Below, piece by piece: positions 48,336 to 59,900 of a stretch of 64,000 nt of DNA. The notes under the pieces were generated by a model, which did not search any database, was not told the origin of the DNA, and saw nothing but the letters and a program-made list of their open reading frames with translations. How positions within the stretch are numbered: the stretch's first letter is position 1; each line of letters starts with the position of its first letter. Origin of the DNA: Strigops habroptila (taxonomy: Eukaryota; Chordata; Aves; Psittaciformes; Psittacidae); contig NC_044278.2 in assembly GCF_004027225.2 (NCBI RefSeq), positions 80,922,923-80,986,922 of the forward strand, in the 5' to 3' direction. A program made the translations under genes and the position numbers.

Positions 48336-48827
48336 CTGAGGTTGACCAGAACAGGAACAGAATGAAGACAGTGAAGTCACGAAAGCAATGATGAAACCCA
48401 AAACTGCCCACTAATCTCATCCGTATGTACCAAGAAGCCGGACAACTGAAGTTCACCAGTGTATTTTGGAAGACTTTAATGAGAAACCGAAACTACCTCT
48501 CATGAACTTGCATTTAAGAGCATTAAAATCCCCTCTACCTAGAGTCTGACCAGTCTCAAAACATTACTTAAATGCCAGAAAACCAGTCAAGTTAAAAAAA
48601 AAAAAACACACAAAAAAAAAAAAAAAAAAACCAAACACCAAACCAAAACAACAAAACAAAATGCCAACCACGCCACCACACCAAAACATCCCCCCTGTTA
48701 AAACATGGAAACTCTAACACTTTACTTTGTATTGCAGCAACACCAGCTTTTCTTTAACTAATAAAGAAATAATTTATTTTTAAAGTCTTAAATCAAAGTC
48801 TACTTTACTAAGACTGCACACCAGTAC
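48336..48827. other. Intron with A/AAC-rich tract
   Basis: 492 nt, including an A/AAC/CA-rich low-complexity tract at about 48594-48690 (T/G-rich in the transcript). Confidence 0.8.
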
Positions 48828-49080
48828 CTTGAAAACGTTCCATCTGAGTCGGTAAAGACAGGACTTGCCCAGCTCCTCCTGTTGTCCTCATTCTTCTCTG
48901 TCCTTTTCTTCCTTAAGGGTGCTGGCACATATGCTGTCTGCTTGTTTTTGTTGGGTAAGAAGCGATTGAAATCAGTGGTAGGCTTCGGTTCAATCACAGA
49001 AATCCTGCGGTAAGACCTGTCATCTTTATGGGAGTCATGCATTTTGAAAGGCAGTTCTGAGTCTGTGTCACTGTCACAAC
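48828..49080 (-). CDS. LMO7: LMO7 exon: DDRSYRRIS ... NRRSWASPV
   Basis: 253 nt, phase 1 in, phase 2 out, acceptor TTTCTTCTAAG at 49081, donor TTTTCAAG|GTACTG. It encodes [72 protein letters not shown] and [31 protein letters not shown] and NRRSWASPV are hallmark blocks shared by LMO7 and LIMCH1. The DD..RR...FLP pattern is the first member of the module array. Confidence 0.98.
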
Positions 49081-50202
49081 CTTAGAAGAAAGGGGTAAAA
49101 AGGGAAGGCACAAACATTATTCTCTAGGTACAAGCTTCTAGCTAGAACATTGACCAAAATCTAAAATCAATTTAACTCTATATTTGGAGTGTCTCAGCCA
49201 TGAATTTACTGATAGAACAGTAGGAGAGGTATTTTTAGAGGTTTGTGGCAAAGCTGTGATAAGGTCCATTAAGCTGAATGTAGCCCCTGCTACATTTGTT
49301 CCATTCTTTCGCTATCGCTGCTCCCTGCAGGAAACAAAGTGCTAACCTCTAGACATAAACCAGCATAGAAGTTTAATTAAATATACTTGACACTCAAATT
49401 TACTAACACAGACAAGCTACCAGCAAATAGCATAGCAACATGCTCATTTCACCAGATTAACACCTAATAGAAGCCCAGGTACATCACATATATAGCATGG
49501 CTACATATTGCTTTGCTCAGATCAGAATTTCTCTGTGTGACTTCAGCCCAATGATTTTGCGTCATTCACATGTAACAAATCCAAAAGCTCGTTATTTTTA
49601 TAACTTTACGTTATACTACAAGTTTGTACTGAATTTTAAAACTGGGAGAGAAACACAGGTTAGAGTACAGCTGGAGGGATCCAGTGTCACAAACTTTCTC
49701 CTTGTTACCTTTCTTTCCATCACAAGCTATCAAAAGTAACATCTATCGTTCAGTTTTTAACTTAGGCGGGAAAAAAACCCTACTGAATATTGAATATTCA
49801 CAAATAGAGTGAAGACATAGAGGTTTGACATATCCACACTAGGAACAAGGCAAGAGACTTTTGCAACTGTTTAGTTTTTAAGGCAATCCCATCAGGATGT
49901 GAACTATAACAATTTCCCTTCCTGAACTATGGGAAAATATCCTGCACGTTCACACACACTAACATGGCAGTGAAAGCAACAGTCCCAGCAACCCTTCCTA
50001 GGAAAAGTAATGCAAGCGTTGCTTTGTTTCTACCAACTGTTAAAGGTCAATATTTGCTGAAGCAGAACGCAACTGCAGCAGTTGCAAAACCAGAGTTGCC
50101 TTTCAAACCAATTTGAGTACCTGAAGTACTAGGTACATACATTGTCTTCTCCCACATTCATAATACATACGTCAACAAAAGATTTAAAAGAGGAAAACAT
50201 AC
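49081..50202. other. Intron
   Basis: 1.1-kb AT-rich intron. Nothing was recognised. Confidence 0.7.
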
Positions 50203-50401
50203 CTTCACTGCCACCTTTCAAGGTTATATCTGATGAAAAGCTTGTGGAAGATCTTGAACCAAGAGAGTCCAAGCTATCGAAGGAATCGTCTCTTTTATGG
50301 CTAGCTGAAGATGGAAAGGGCTCTCCCCGGTCAACGTACCAAATATCACCGTATCCACTATCCCTGCCACTTCTGTTCAGGTGGCTGGACTCTTCAAGTG
50401 C
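50203..50401 (-). CDS. LMO7: LMO7 exon: [12 protein letters not shown] ... [13 protein letters not shown]
   Basis: 199 nt, phase 0 in, phase 1 out, acceptor CTTACTCTCACAG at 50402, donor GTGAAG|GTATGT. It encodes [57 protein letters not shown] and [10 protein letters not shown]. Every block matches the conserved post-CH region of LMO7 and LIMCH1. The serine clusters are likely phosphorylation targets. Confidence 0.98.
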
Positions 50402-50879
50402 CTGTGAGAGTAAGTTTTGAAAGGTCTTTTTCGATAATTTAAGATGCAAATGCTAATATTGAGTTTTCAGTTTGAATTTTTAAAATGCATTTTGAGTGCA
50501 CAAACTTTAAGACAGACTTTCAAACCCCTAAAAACAACATATACAACAGCTTGAATAGAAGATTCAACACAAGGTCTTAAATTTATCTTATCTTAGCCAA
50601 AGGGAAGCAAGAGTGGCCTCTTCACAATCTACTACATCAATCAGAGTATTCATCAATCTGAATTGTGGGATTATATGAGTAGCAGAAGAACCAGTGCAAG
50701 CTAAAAATCCTTCCTTTCACATGGACTTTGAGAGCAAGCAAAATAAACAAATCAAAGGGCTATGTTGTCCAAACTAAGAATAAAACTAAACCCCCAAGAA
50801 ATTGTTTAGAGTTGATGCTGTAATGTATGGCAAACTATAAAATTCACGCTATTTGTTTGTTTATTTATTAATTCCTTAC
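50402..50879. other. Intron
   Basis: 478-nt AT-rich intron. Nothing was recognised. Confidence 0.7.
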
Positions 50880-50993
50880 CTTAGTCAATGCTTGCCCTAA
50901 TAACTTTTCAAATGCTTTAAGATTGAGGTATGGACCATTATAATGAGGGTTACTTTGAGCTTTTCTCCCAAGCCAGTATAATGTAATTAAAAC
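50880..50993 (-). CDS. LMO7: LMO7 exon: VLITLYWLGRKAQ segment
   Basis: 114 nt, phase 0 in and out, acceptor TTTTAG at 50994, donor ACTAAG|GTAAGG. It encodes VLITLYWLGRKAQSNPHYNG, then PYLNLKAFEKLLGQALTK. This helical segment follows the CH domain in LMO7 and LIMCH1 and probably packs against it. Confidence 0.98.
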
Positions 50994-51391
50994 CTAAAAC
51001 CAAACAAAAAAACAAGTATAAGCTTAATTACTTTCCTCTTGTACCATATACCAGTATAAAAGAATCTCAATATGCTGTTAAAGATGTTTTCCCCAATGAG
51101 TTGTAAAATCTTGTTTACAATATTAGCTATGATCTCCACCAAAACCAATTAAAGAGTGTTATGATGCATCTCGTGTATCTCAAGCAAGCAGGTATAGCTC
51201 TTGTTTCTAATTATTACATTTATTTGGGAAAGTAAACGGCATAGAGACCATCCTAAGATGGAACTAATTTGTATCAGATAAAAGAACAGCTGAAGGATAA
51301 CATGAGAGTGCAATAAAAAGAAGTGTTTTAAAAATATTTAGTCACAGTTAGTACGAACTTGTTTCAGAAAGCATTAAGGTACATGTCTTAC
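50994..51391. other. Intron
   Basis: 398-nt AT-rich intron. Nothing was recognised. Confidence 0.7.
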
Positions 51392-51422
51392 ATTTTTCAC
51401 TCTTCTGTTGGTCTCCTCTGGT
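51392..51422 (-). CDS. LMO7: LMO7 31-nt microexon (PEETNRRVKN)
   Basis: Acceptor CCTGCCCTGCTTCAG at 51423, donor AAAAAT|GTAAGA. Phase 2 in, phase 0 out. It encodes PEETNRRVKN, the very end of the CH domain, reading straight into VLITLYWLGRK. It is the most 5' exon found in the window. The phase-2 entry requires an upstream CH exon ending two bases into a codon. Confidence 0.95.
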
Positions 51423-52872
51423 CTGAAGCAGGGCAGGAGGCAAGAAAAACAAAACAAAACAAAAAGGTTTAAAATATCTGACTTAAATTTAATTATTGTT
51501 CAAGATTTAAAAGTTTTCAAGCCAAATTAGAGGCAAATATAAAATATGCAACTATGGTTGTTCCAAAGAAAAGTATTTTGCTTTGAATTCCTAGTCATAA
51601 CTATTTCAATTGTTACATGTTAAGCCAGAAACTAGCTGATCTATCATAGTTTCTGACTTGAGAGGTATTTGGAAAGGCTCTAGGCTTTTTTAATTATCTA
51701 AGGTTTTTAGTTACCAAAAAAATAAAAGTGGAAACAAGCTAATGACTTTGGGAAATACAGCCTCTATTAGCCAGGAAGATCTTCAGTTCCATATGAAAGC
51801 AGATGCAATTGTTTTTCCCTGATTTTATTATGTTTTCTAAAATATTTGCCTCAGACACAGAGAATGCTTCAACCTAGAGAGAACTTTTCAGACAAAAAAA
51901 CCGAGCAACTCAAACTGGGACATCTAGAAAGAGCGTGCTTTTAATGCAAGATGTGTGTTTGTTGAAAAAATATTTAGTATGCTAACATCAGTAAGCTTCT
52001 TTTTATACATATAGACAATTTGTGGCACACCTCAGAAGCGCCGCAACACACACAGTGGTCCTGTTCTCGTCCTGCTCATATTAAGAACAAGAATAAGAAA
52101 CTTCTTGGTTGAGAGCCTCCCAAAAGTGGGGCACCACAGATTCAGTCCCCAGGTGTAAATATTCATGGCTGGACTGCAGACAGAAGCTGAACACCACTCC
52201 TGCTTACACTGCCAGCTGTTATGGAAGGGCAAATGGCTTAAATACACCAAAATAACTTTTCACCTGCCCCAGACGCTGTTGGTTGGGGGCTGGTTCAGGG
52301 TCAAGCTTCATATGCAGCACAGTGAAGGGATTCAAACAAAAAAGTGGAGTACTAACATATGGTGTCAGAAAGACCTACACAGAGCCCGGCAACAGGTCAG
52401 ATCAGTGATGTATTCGGATGCCTGTCCTGTTTCTGCCCGTTTAGGGGTACGTTAGTGAAAGGTTGCAGGGAAAAGGTAGAATAAACCATTCAGGGGATAG
52501 TTACGAGTTAGCAAAATGATGGCAGTGCCCAGTCAGCATAGGTGGCACTCATTGCAGAAATACAGTAATTTGATGCAATGTGACAACCAGCAGGGATGCA
52601 GGGACACAGACTGTCCCTGCTTCTTTCCTCCTAGTTTGAAAGCACTCACTCGACTCAGTGCAGCTATAACTTCCTTGCCTGTCCAGACACCATAACGACA
52701 TCAGGCTGCCAGGAACACAAAGTCCTGAGCTGGATCTGACCTGCAAGTCCTCGATGCAGCTTCCACAATATCACACGCCAGAGATGCTGCTGCCTTTGTA
52801 GCCAGTAACCTCTTTCTCGTGGATAGGAAGGAACCTCTCTTTTAATGTGCAATATCTATAATTTTGTTCTAA

Positions 52873-52896
52873 TATAATAATAATAATAATAATAAA
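52873..52896 (+). repeat. (TAA)n microsatellite
   Basis: About seven to eight TAA units in tandem within otherwise AT-rich intron sequence. Confidence 0.9.
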
Positions 52897-55800
52897 CATT
52901 TCTGAAACACATTGTTGTTCTTTTGTCACTTGAGACTATTTTGGAAAAAGAATTTCCTTTTCTTCAGTACATGGATTTCTTTACCCATGCCCATGCTGCA
53001 GAACACACCAAGTGCTGCCTAGAGACAGGTTGGTTTCCTAAAGCAGGGGATAGAAAATTATTCTTGTGCTGGTGTGTATCAACATTACGCTTCTCAAATC
53101 CAACAGAGAGCATTTTAAAAGGTTTAGATTCTTTAGATTTAAGGTCTAAAAGCCTTCTGCTAGCACAATTTCTGCTGTTATTTGCAATTATGAAAGCTGA
53201 GGCCCTTGCGAAGGATACCATCAAGTCTGCTTTCAAACTTCAACAGTTCTAGAAGGAGTGAAAAACTCCACTTTTAATCAGCTGGAGCCTGTATCCAAGA
53301 GGTTGCCAACCTTCACACAGAGCAAAGCTACATCACTGAACATTATGGTCACTTCTGCTTTCTATGAGTTCTCTGAGATCATTTAAGTTAACCATTTGCC
53401 CTGTGTACTTGGACTATAAACAGTGCAAAACTTAGGACAGTCAGATAAACCAGTGAGCACAGCTGAGACCCAAAATGCAGAGAGAGAGATATTTCACACA
53501 CTTAAATGACAGACAGTGCTCCATTCACATGTTTGCTCAGCTAACAACAGAACCAAACGGACAAGATGCTTACTCTTTGTCAACAAAGTTTCTTCACTTG
53601 CATCTTTCTCTGAATTACACCTATTGGTCTCTAAACCTTTTTAGCAACCTGTAATGATAGACGTAGTCCAAGCAGAACAAAATAAGAACACCCCTGATAA
53701 TCTAGAACAATCAGTTCCTCATTTATATGTGCATATATTAATTTTACAATGGCACTTAACCAAGGAAAAGGAGAATTCTGGATGAATGTACTGACCTAGA
53801 ATCTGTGTAAAACAATAGGTATAATTTTAGAAGTTCTCCTTCATAAAGTGTTATAAAAATGTAAATATTGCACAGAACTGCAAAGAATTCAACTAGGGTC
53901 TTGTGTATAGCTCTGAACAACTACAGATCATAGCAGGGGACAAGACAGTCACCAACCTCAAACATAGCAAGTTCTTCGCTGCTGTGAAAGGAGGTGTGAT
54001 TATGCCTTTGCTGTTGCTACCCAACAGCAAGCTCCTGCTCTCACCTCCACTCCCCTTCGCAAGTCTAGCTCTAAATACACAAGGCTGAAACACTCAGTTT
54101 CTCACACTGTATTTGAAGAAATCAGTTGGAAGATGGCATGCCAGAACTTCGGCAATGTAGCCCTTAAGCTTTTTAAATACTCCTGGACAATTATAACCTT
54201 ATTTTGAATATGTCCCTAGCACTGAAGTGCTAACACAGCACTGGCTGTAGAAACGTTTGTCCTACAAAACCTATTCTAGTAACCGAAAAGGTAACCCACT
54301 TGCTGAATTATCTTCATCCATGCAAATAAACACCAATCCTACATTGGGCAATTGTGAAAGAAGTCTACTTTTTTGATGTTTTCATCCAAATCCATCAGAG
54401 AGCTCAGTTGGTGCAGACTATATTCTTTATGAAAATACTATTCTGTTTAACCTAATTCCTGGCTTGAATAGATGAATGAAAGTTATAAGCAGGCTGCTGC
54501 TTTGCTCAATAGGGCACAGCCAAGGCTGCATCTTAAAACAATCAGCTGAGAGAAGTGGGTTCCTCTCCAAGTGACAATGCAACACCACTTATTAAATCAC
54601 TTTGTGTCATTTCAAACATTACCTTCTGTCTTCCCAGAGGTTTTCACATCTTCTTTCACTAACAATGCCACTTCACTACAGATGTCTGAACTAAGCAAAG
54701 GAAGCTGCTAAGGACAGTGGTTAAGATCTTGCAGAAATTATTTGATTACAAATCCTTCATCTGCTCCTGTCATAGTCTCAGCATTTTAACATTCATTCTG
54801 AAGCTTAAAAGAAAAGCAACGCCATCGTTCCACTTTACCTAACCTAACCCCAATGCCAAATCTCAGCTAACAAAGAGGTCTCAGAATTTTAGAAGTACAA
54901 CTTTAATTCACACAGCATGAACCTTAATTGTTGGCAGTAGTTTCACAATAACAGTTTATGTACAACTTCAAGATTAGCCACCCTGGAAGGTATCTATGAA
55001 ATGCAGCATGAAAGTCTAAAGGCCATGAGATAACAATACATGGGGGATATTATAATAATTGTGAAGCACAACTACACAAATCCAAGTTGCACACTGATGC
55101 AAAAATATGTGAAATAACCACCTGTGGAGAAATAATACCTTCTGTATAAATCATATAATCTACATTAATCCTTCAGCAAACAGAAAAAAGACAAATGGGA
55201 TAGAGATAGCTCTCTCACTTGTTAGCAGGTGATACGTTTAGAGACCAAATAATTCCTCTGCCTTTGGACACAACACATTCACAGACATGACTTATGCCCA
55301 GCCAGCATGGACCAATGGATGTTTCTCTAACAAGGACCACTTCAACAGAAGAAAGCAAAGTGACACAGCAGATCAGCAGGCTGAGCCACAGCTCAAGGAA
55401 TTTATTCTCAGCTCCACTGTTTGCTCAAGGTTAAATAGCAGAATTAGTCACCAAGGCCCTTGCCTGACAATACAAAGGCTTTGGCAGCAGCTCTAGCTTG
55501 ATGATTTCCTGGTCTCCCTTTCCCTTCCAGCCGCTCGTCTTTGCTGCCCCTGTGGTTATGCCAACATAACTCTGAATTACGCTGCGGTTCCACACTGCCC
55601 ATCAGGACCAGAGGGCTGTGCCTATTTCTTTGTTTGGGTTTTTCTTTATATACATTTTCAACCCCCAAATTAATTTGCTCATATGTTTTAGAGCACGCTT
55701 GTACAAGAGACCACATCAGCACCAGAGCAGAGCAAAGACACTGCTGCAGAGGAGCAGGCAGGGAGCTTGGTCAAGGAGTTCCTGTGTGATGGAACCCCAG

Positions 55801-56964
55801 CCAGAGGTGAGCTGTGCTTCCCGTTCATTCATCTGCTGACCCTTAGCTCCGAGGAGCAAGGAAATCTTGAAAGGATTATTTTAATGCACTTTGAGATATT
55901 TTAAAAATGAAAAGAAAAAAAAAAATCTCATACAAGACGTTCATGTATCTTACAGTAGCTAGCAGGCCACAGCACTTTAAGAAAGCATGAGCTAGACTTG
56001 AACCAATCATAAAATATATCCATTGGCAATACTGACACACAGACACCTCTCCAGTGCCTGCTTACAAAAGCACAATACCTTTTAAATAGCTTCCTTTAAG
56101 TTTGACTTATTTCAAAACTTGTAACAAATAAATTCAATAGTTAGGATTTTGTTTCTCTAATACATTATACAGTTTGGTTCCCCCACATCCTAATACATAT
56201 TAAATTCCAGCAACTAGCAACTCATGATGTCAAATCTACTTTGACACTTTGCTTGGTTATTTTCCAGGGAGAACACCAACGCAGAGCTCAAGACCAAATC
56301 TGAGATACCAGAAGTCTGAGCAAAACTCTGGAAGATGATTTTACAGCACCTCATTCAAAAAGCATGGCTTCCCAAGGCTCTATTTCTCATATAGAAACAT
56401 AGTTTAAATATAGATATGAATCTATAATTAAAAAAAAAAAACTGAACAAAAAAACATGCCACCAAAAAACCTGACTACATCAGAGTACCCTTCTCCCCTA
56501 AATGAGGGTTATCAGCTGAGAAGAGGCCATGTGGTCATGGCCAAAGAGATAAAACAAATCTAAATCCATTTACGGGGAGAAAGAAGGGACAGAGACACTC
56601 CCACTGATAGAAAGGAATGTGCCAGTGACAAATGCACCCTGCCCAGTGCCAAACCCTTCCCTTGCTGACGAATACTCCAGAAATCCCAACAGCTGCCAAA
56701 GCTATCTGTTTTCCACCCCTTCCTCTGTGTTACAGATCTCACGAACACAGGACCTGAACAGACTTCTGTTTAAAAAGAAGCATCCATGCTCTCCCTTTGA
56801 ACTTCCATCCACGAAGGCAGCAGTTCCACCTCCCAGCTGCCCTTTTAAGGACTTAGAAGGGCCATGCCCCAGCCTGGAAGTTGGAGCGGATCAGCAGGCT
56901 GCAGAACAAGCCTGCTCCTGTGCTCCTTGCCAAGGTCCAGGTCTTCTAGCCCAACCCCAACCAG

Positions 56965-57025
56965 CTTCACTTACGCTTCCGAGGAGGACGTCAGAGGGTT
57001 TGAAGGATTCTCCACCCCCACCGAG
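56965..57025 (+). other. Unexplained + strand exon-like segment
   Basis: 61 nt flanked by an acceptor-like pyrimidine tract and AG (tagcccaaccccaaccag) and a donor-like GAG|GTATGC. Open in the frame FTYASEEDVRGFEGF(STPTE). It is richer in CpG than its surroundings. It would be antisense to LMO7. I do not recognise the peptide, no partner exon was found, and chance is a real possibility. Confidence 0.25.
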
Positions 57026-59864
57026 GTATGCTGCGCAGGAGACAAATGCTGGCTGTTCAACTAGCAGCGGGCTTGTGCTAAATTTCAACCTCTTTGGCCA
57101 CCTACTCAACTGCTATTAATATTGCCGTTATCGGATTTCACTGAATTCCCACGTGCTGCTGAGAATAGAAAAGCTCCAGTGGAAGATGGGGCTGCTGCAT
57201 GGGTACAGAAACATGAGGACATTCTTCCAGCACTTAGATTCTTAGCGAACTGATATTCAACCCCACAAGCCACAGCTCACTGCTGAGATTACGGGAAATA
57301 AAAGAGTCAGATTATGGCCGCAGTGTTCAAGAACAACTTTTGCAAATGCACATTTCTATTTGACTATGAAAAGCACATGTCTTTTCCATAGCAGCACATC
57401 CACTGGACCCCATGACATACATATAAAAAATGATAGCAGAAAGCATTTCTCCATGCCCCTACAAAAAAACCTGGCTAAGAGCAAAAAGATCTGTGGGCCC
57501 TGATGACCAAGCAGCTTGTCCCCACCCCACACCCTCACCTACTAATGAAGAGCTGAGGGGTGGAGAAGAGATGCCCAAGAGGAAAAAGGCAGAGAAGGAA
57601 CACAGCTGGCCAACATCCTCCGTGGGAAAGCATCCGCGTCCATCACTTCAGAGACTGTCCTCTTATAATGCCTCTTGAGCATTGTGCTTCCTTGCTGATC
57701 TCACCCATTATGCTTCCACACTATTCTGAAATCCCTTATCAAAACAAAAACAAGCACTTCTAGAAACGTGTATCAGCCCTGGCAAGTCACGAAACACATT
57801 ATCCATTTCCTCACACTCTTTTCCGACCCCACCCTGGGTGGTCCATCTCTGCCAGCTTCCCAACATCCCAGTCTAATCTACGGGTTTCTCCTAACGAGAA
57901 AACAAATATTCGGGACAGTATAGGGCAGAAGACATGTCTGTCAAATAAGAAATAAACCCCCCAAAACCAACCCCAGAAGAACAAACCTGGGGAGTAGTCT
58001 GGCTGATAACCTGAGCACTCCTTGGCTCTCATCTCAGGGGTGGGCAAGGGAAGAGAGATGGAGCATTGCTTCAGCAGCAACTTGCAGAGCTGGAGGAAAT
58101 TGATAGGATCCTGCAACTTCCTGCTCAAATATTAAGCTATATTAAATTAAAGTATTTATTATAAATAGAGTAGCTTTGTTAACTGGTCCCTTTTAGTGTT
58201 GTTTTCTTTCTCCATTCCTAAAAAGCCCTAAAAGTGAGCAGGTTCACTAATTACAGGCAATTAAACTGAGTATTCCTTATATTGTGTTGGTTGTTTGTTT
58301 TTTCCAGGACAAATATAGAATTTTTCTCCAGTCTGTTGCCTTAAATTCCAGGTACCTATGTACCTATGTACTAGTACCTATGCAAAAATAAATAGTGAGC
58401 ATTCTATATCCTAAAGCTATGTGCCAGTCAAGTGCCATATACTTGTCCAAGAAACAGGAGGCCATCCATTGACTTTTATGAGAAATTATGATTTCTCCAC
58501 ACAAAGAATTAGAAGTTGTGGAGTTGACTCAAAGCTCATACAAAGTGTTTAAGAGTTCTCAAAGGAAATCAAGTTTGTTCACATTCAGAAGGACATTTGA
58601 ATTTCAGAGGTGAAATTAATTGCCTCTCAAGGAAACAAAATGAAAAACCCATTTCAAAATAGTGTCTATTTGAAATGCGATTTATTATTTTGAAATGCGA
58701 TTTAACTAGATTGATAGATAGATATCACTACTTACACACCCTATAGATTTTTATAACTACCAAAGAAGTTGCTGACAAGTCTTTAGACCTTGGAGCATAT
58801 TACTTTGCTGAATCTCTCCTTCTTTTATCTCCCTGTTGCCCACCCCACCCCCTTTTTTTTACCTGTATATAATTCAGTTGACCCTTGCACCATGGTTATA
58901 CTAAGTGTTACCACTTCTGCCTTTTTCATTCCTTGTAGCTTCTCAAAATTTTCAGATTTTACACTCCCCCCTCCCAAGAATAACTGACTTGAGCTCATCC
59001 TGTTGATCACCAGGATCATCATCTATGTTAATTTCTCTTGCATTTGGTTTTGAATATCCTTTTCCTTCAATCCCCTTCACCCCGAACTAGACCACATTGT
59101 GCAACTTTTGTAGATTAATTTGAAGAGACACCCATATGGAGAACACACAATCGTGCTAGCATTCTTTCCAAAAGGAATAGTTGGCATATCTGGGGAGTCA
59201 CCTTGAAAAATAAGTATCAAAATAGACAATTAAGTGCAATCCTGTAAATATTTAGAAATATATATAAAACTACAGGAAGGTGCAGCTGTTAACTAGCACA
59301 GAAATAGTTCAACAGCATTTTGCAAAAAAATATTCTGTATAAAGTATTTATTTGCTTTAGCTAAGCTGCAGCAACCATGGCAACTCTCAGCATTTTTTCA
59401 AGACAGTACTGAAATTCACTTTCTCTATTGCCTGACACCTCTTTGCCATTATTAAATCAAATATTTCCAAAAATCGTCCTTTTTACTCCCACACTTACAC
59501 CTTACTTAAGTATTTCAACATCCCCTCTTCCCACAGGCAGGTAGCAGAGGTAATTTTGTAGAATAGCCCTTGATACTGACTCATTTATTCCCTCTAAGCA
59601 TCAGACATCTCTACGAACCAAGTCCGGGTACAGATAAACAAGTTACTGCAAGGTAAGTTAGGGTAAAAATTTTCCATCTACCAACTACTCCATAGCAACT
59701 GCCTGTGTGCACTCTTTTATCCTCAACCCCCAGGATTAATACAATTGTTCAATTTGGATAAAGCATCAAGAGGTGGTGCCTCGGGAAGAGCTAGGATTTG
59801 GCAAGTCATACAACTTTGCTTGCTCACAGAGATTTTTATAGCCTCTATAATCAGACAGAAGGAA

Positions 59865-59900
59865 AAACAAAAACAACAACAAAAACAACAAAAACAACAA
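59865..59900 (+). repeat. (AAAAC/AAC)n simple repeat
   Basis: Short tandem array mixing caaaa and caa units, flanked by unique intron sequence. A second A-rich run (A18-19) lies at about 60091. Confidence 0.9.

Larger units (their letters stand above)
5022..51422 (-). other. LMO7: LMO7 gene locus, 3' portion (CH exons missing)
   Basis: Minus-strand gene assembled from phase-compatible GT-AG exons. The product is a large scaffold protein with CH, coiled-coil, PDZ and LIM parts. LMO7 family members bind afadin and alpha-actinin at adherens junctions, associate with actomyosin, and shuttle to the nucleus where they interact with emerin. Visible here are the post-CH segment (YWLGRKAQ), a run of DD..RK modules, coiled coils, a PDZ domain (MRISINQRPG ... 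VDDEIIAING), the ERQQILQEMRKK block and one C-terminal LIM domain. The PDZ excludes the paralogue LIMCH1. The constitutive exons encode 1,554 residues in the window, consistent with a full protein near 1,680 once the CH exons are added. The promoter and start codon lie outside. Confidence 0.97.

Noticed and set aside
5756..51391. LIMCH1 as the gene identity
   Set aside because: LIMCH1 shares the CH, central and LIM regions but lacks the PDZ domain that is clearly present here at 28.2-34.7 kb, and its LIM and C-terminal tail sequences differ.
56619..57119. 166-codon + strand open frame as a whole gene
   Set aside because: No family resemblance and no clear start context; only the short 56965-57025 part has exon-like ends, and that is reported with low confidence.
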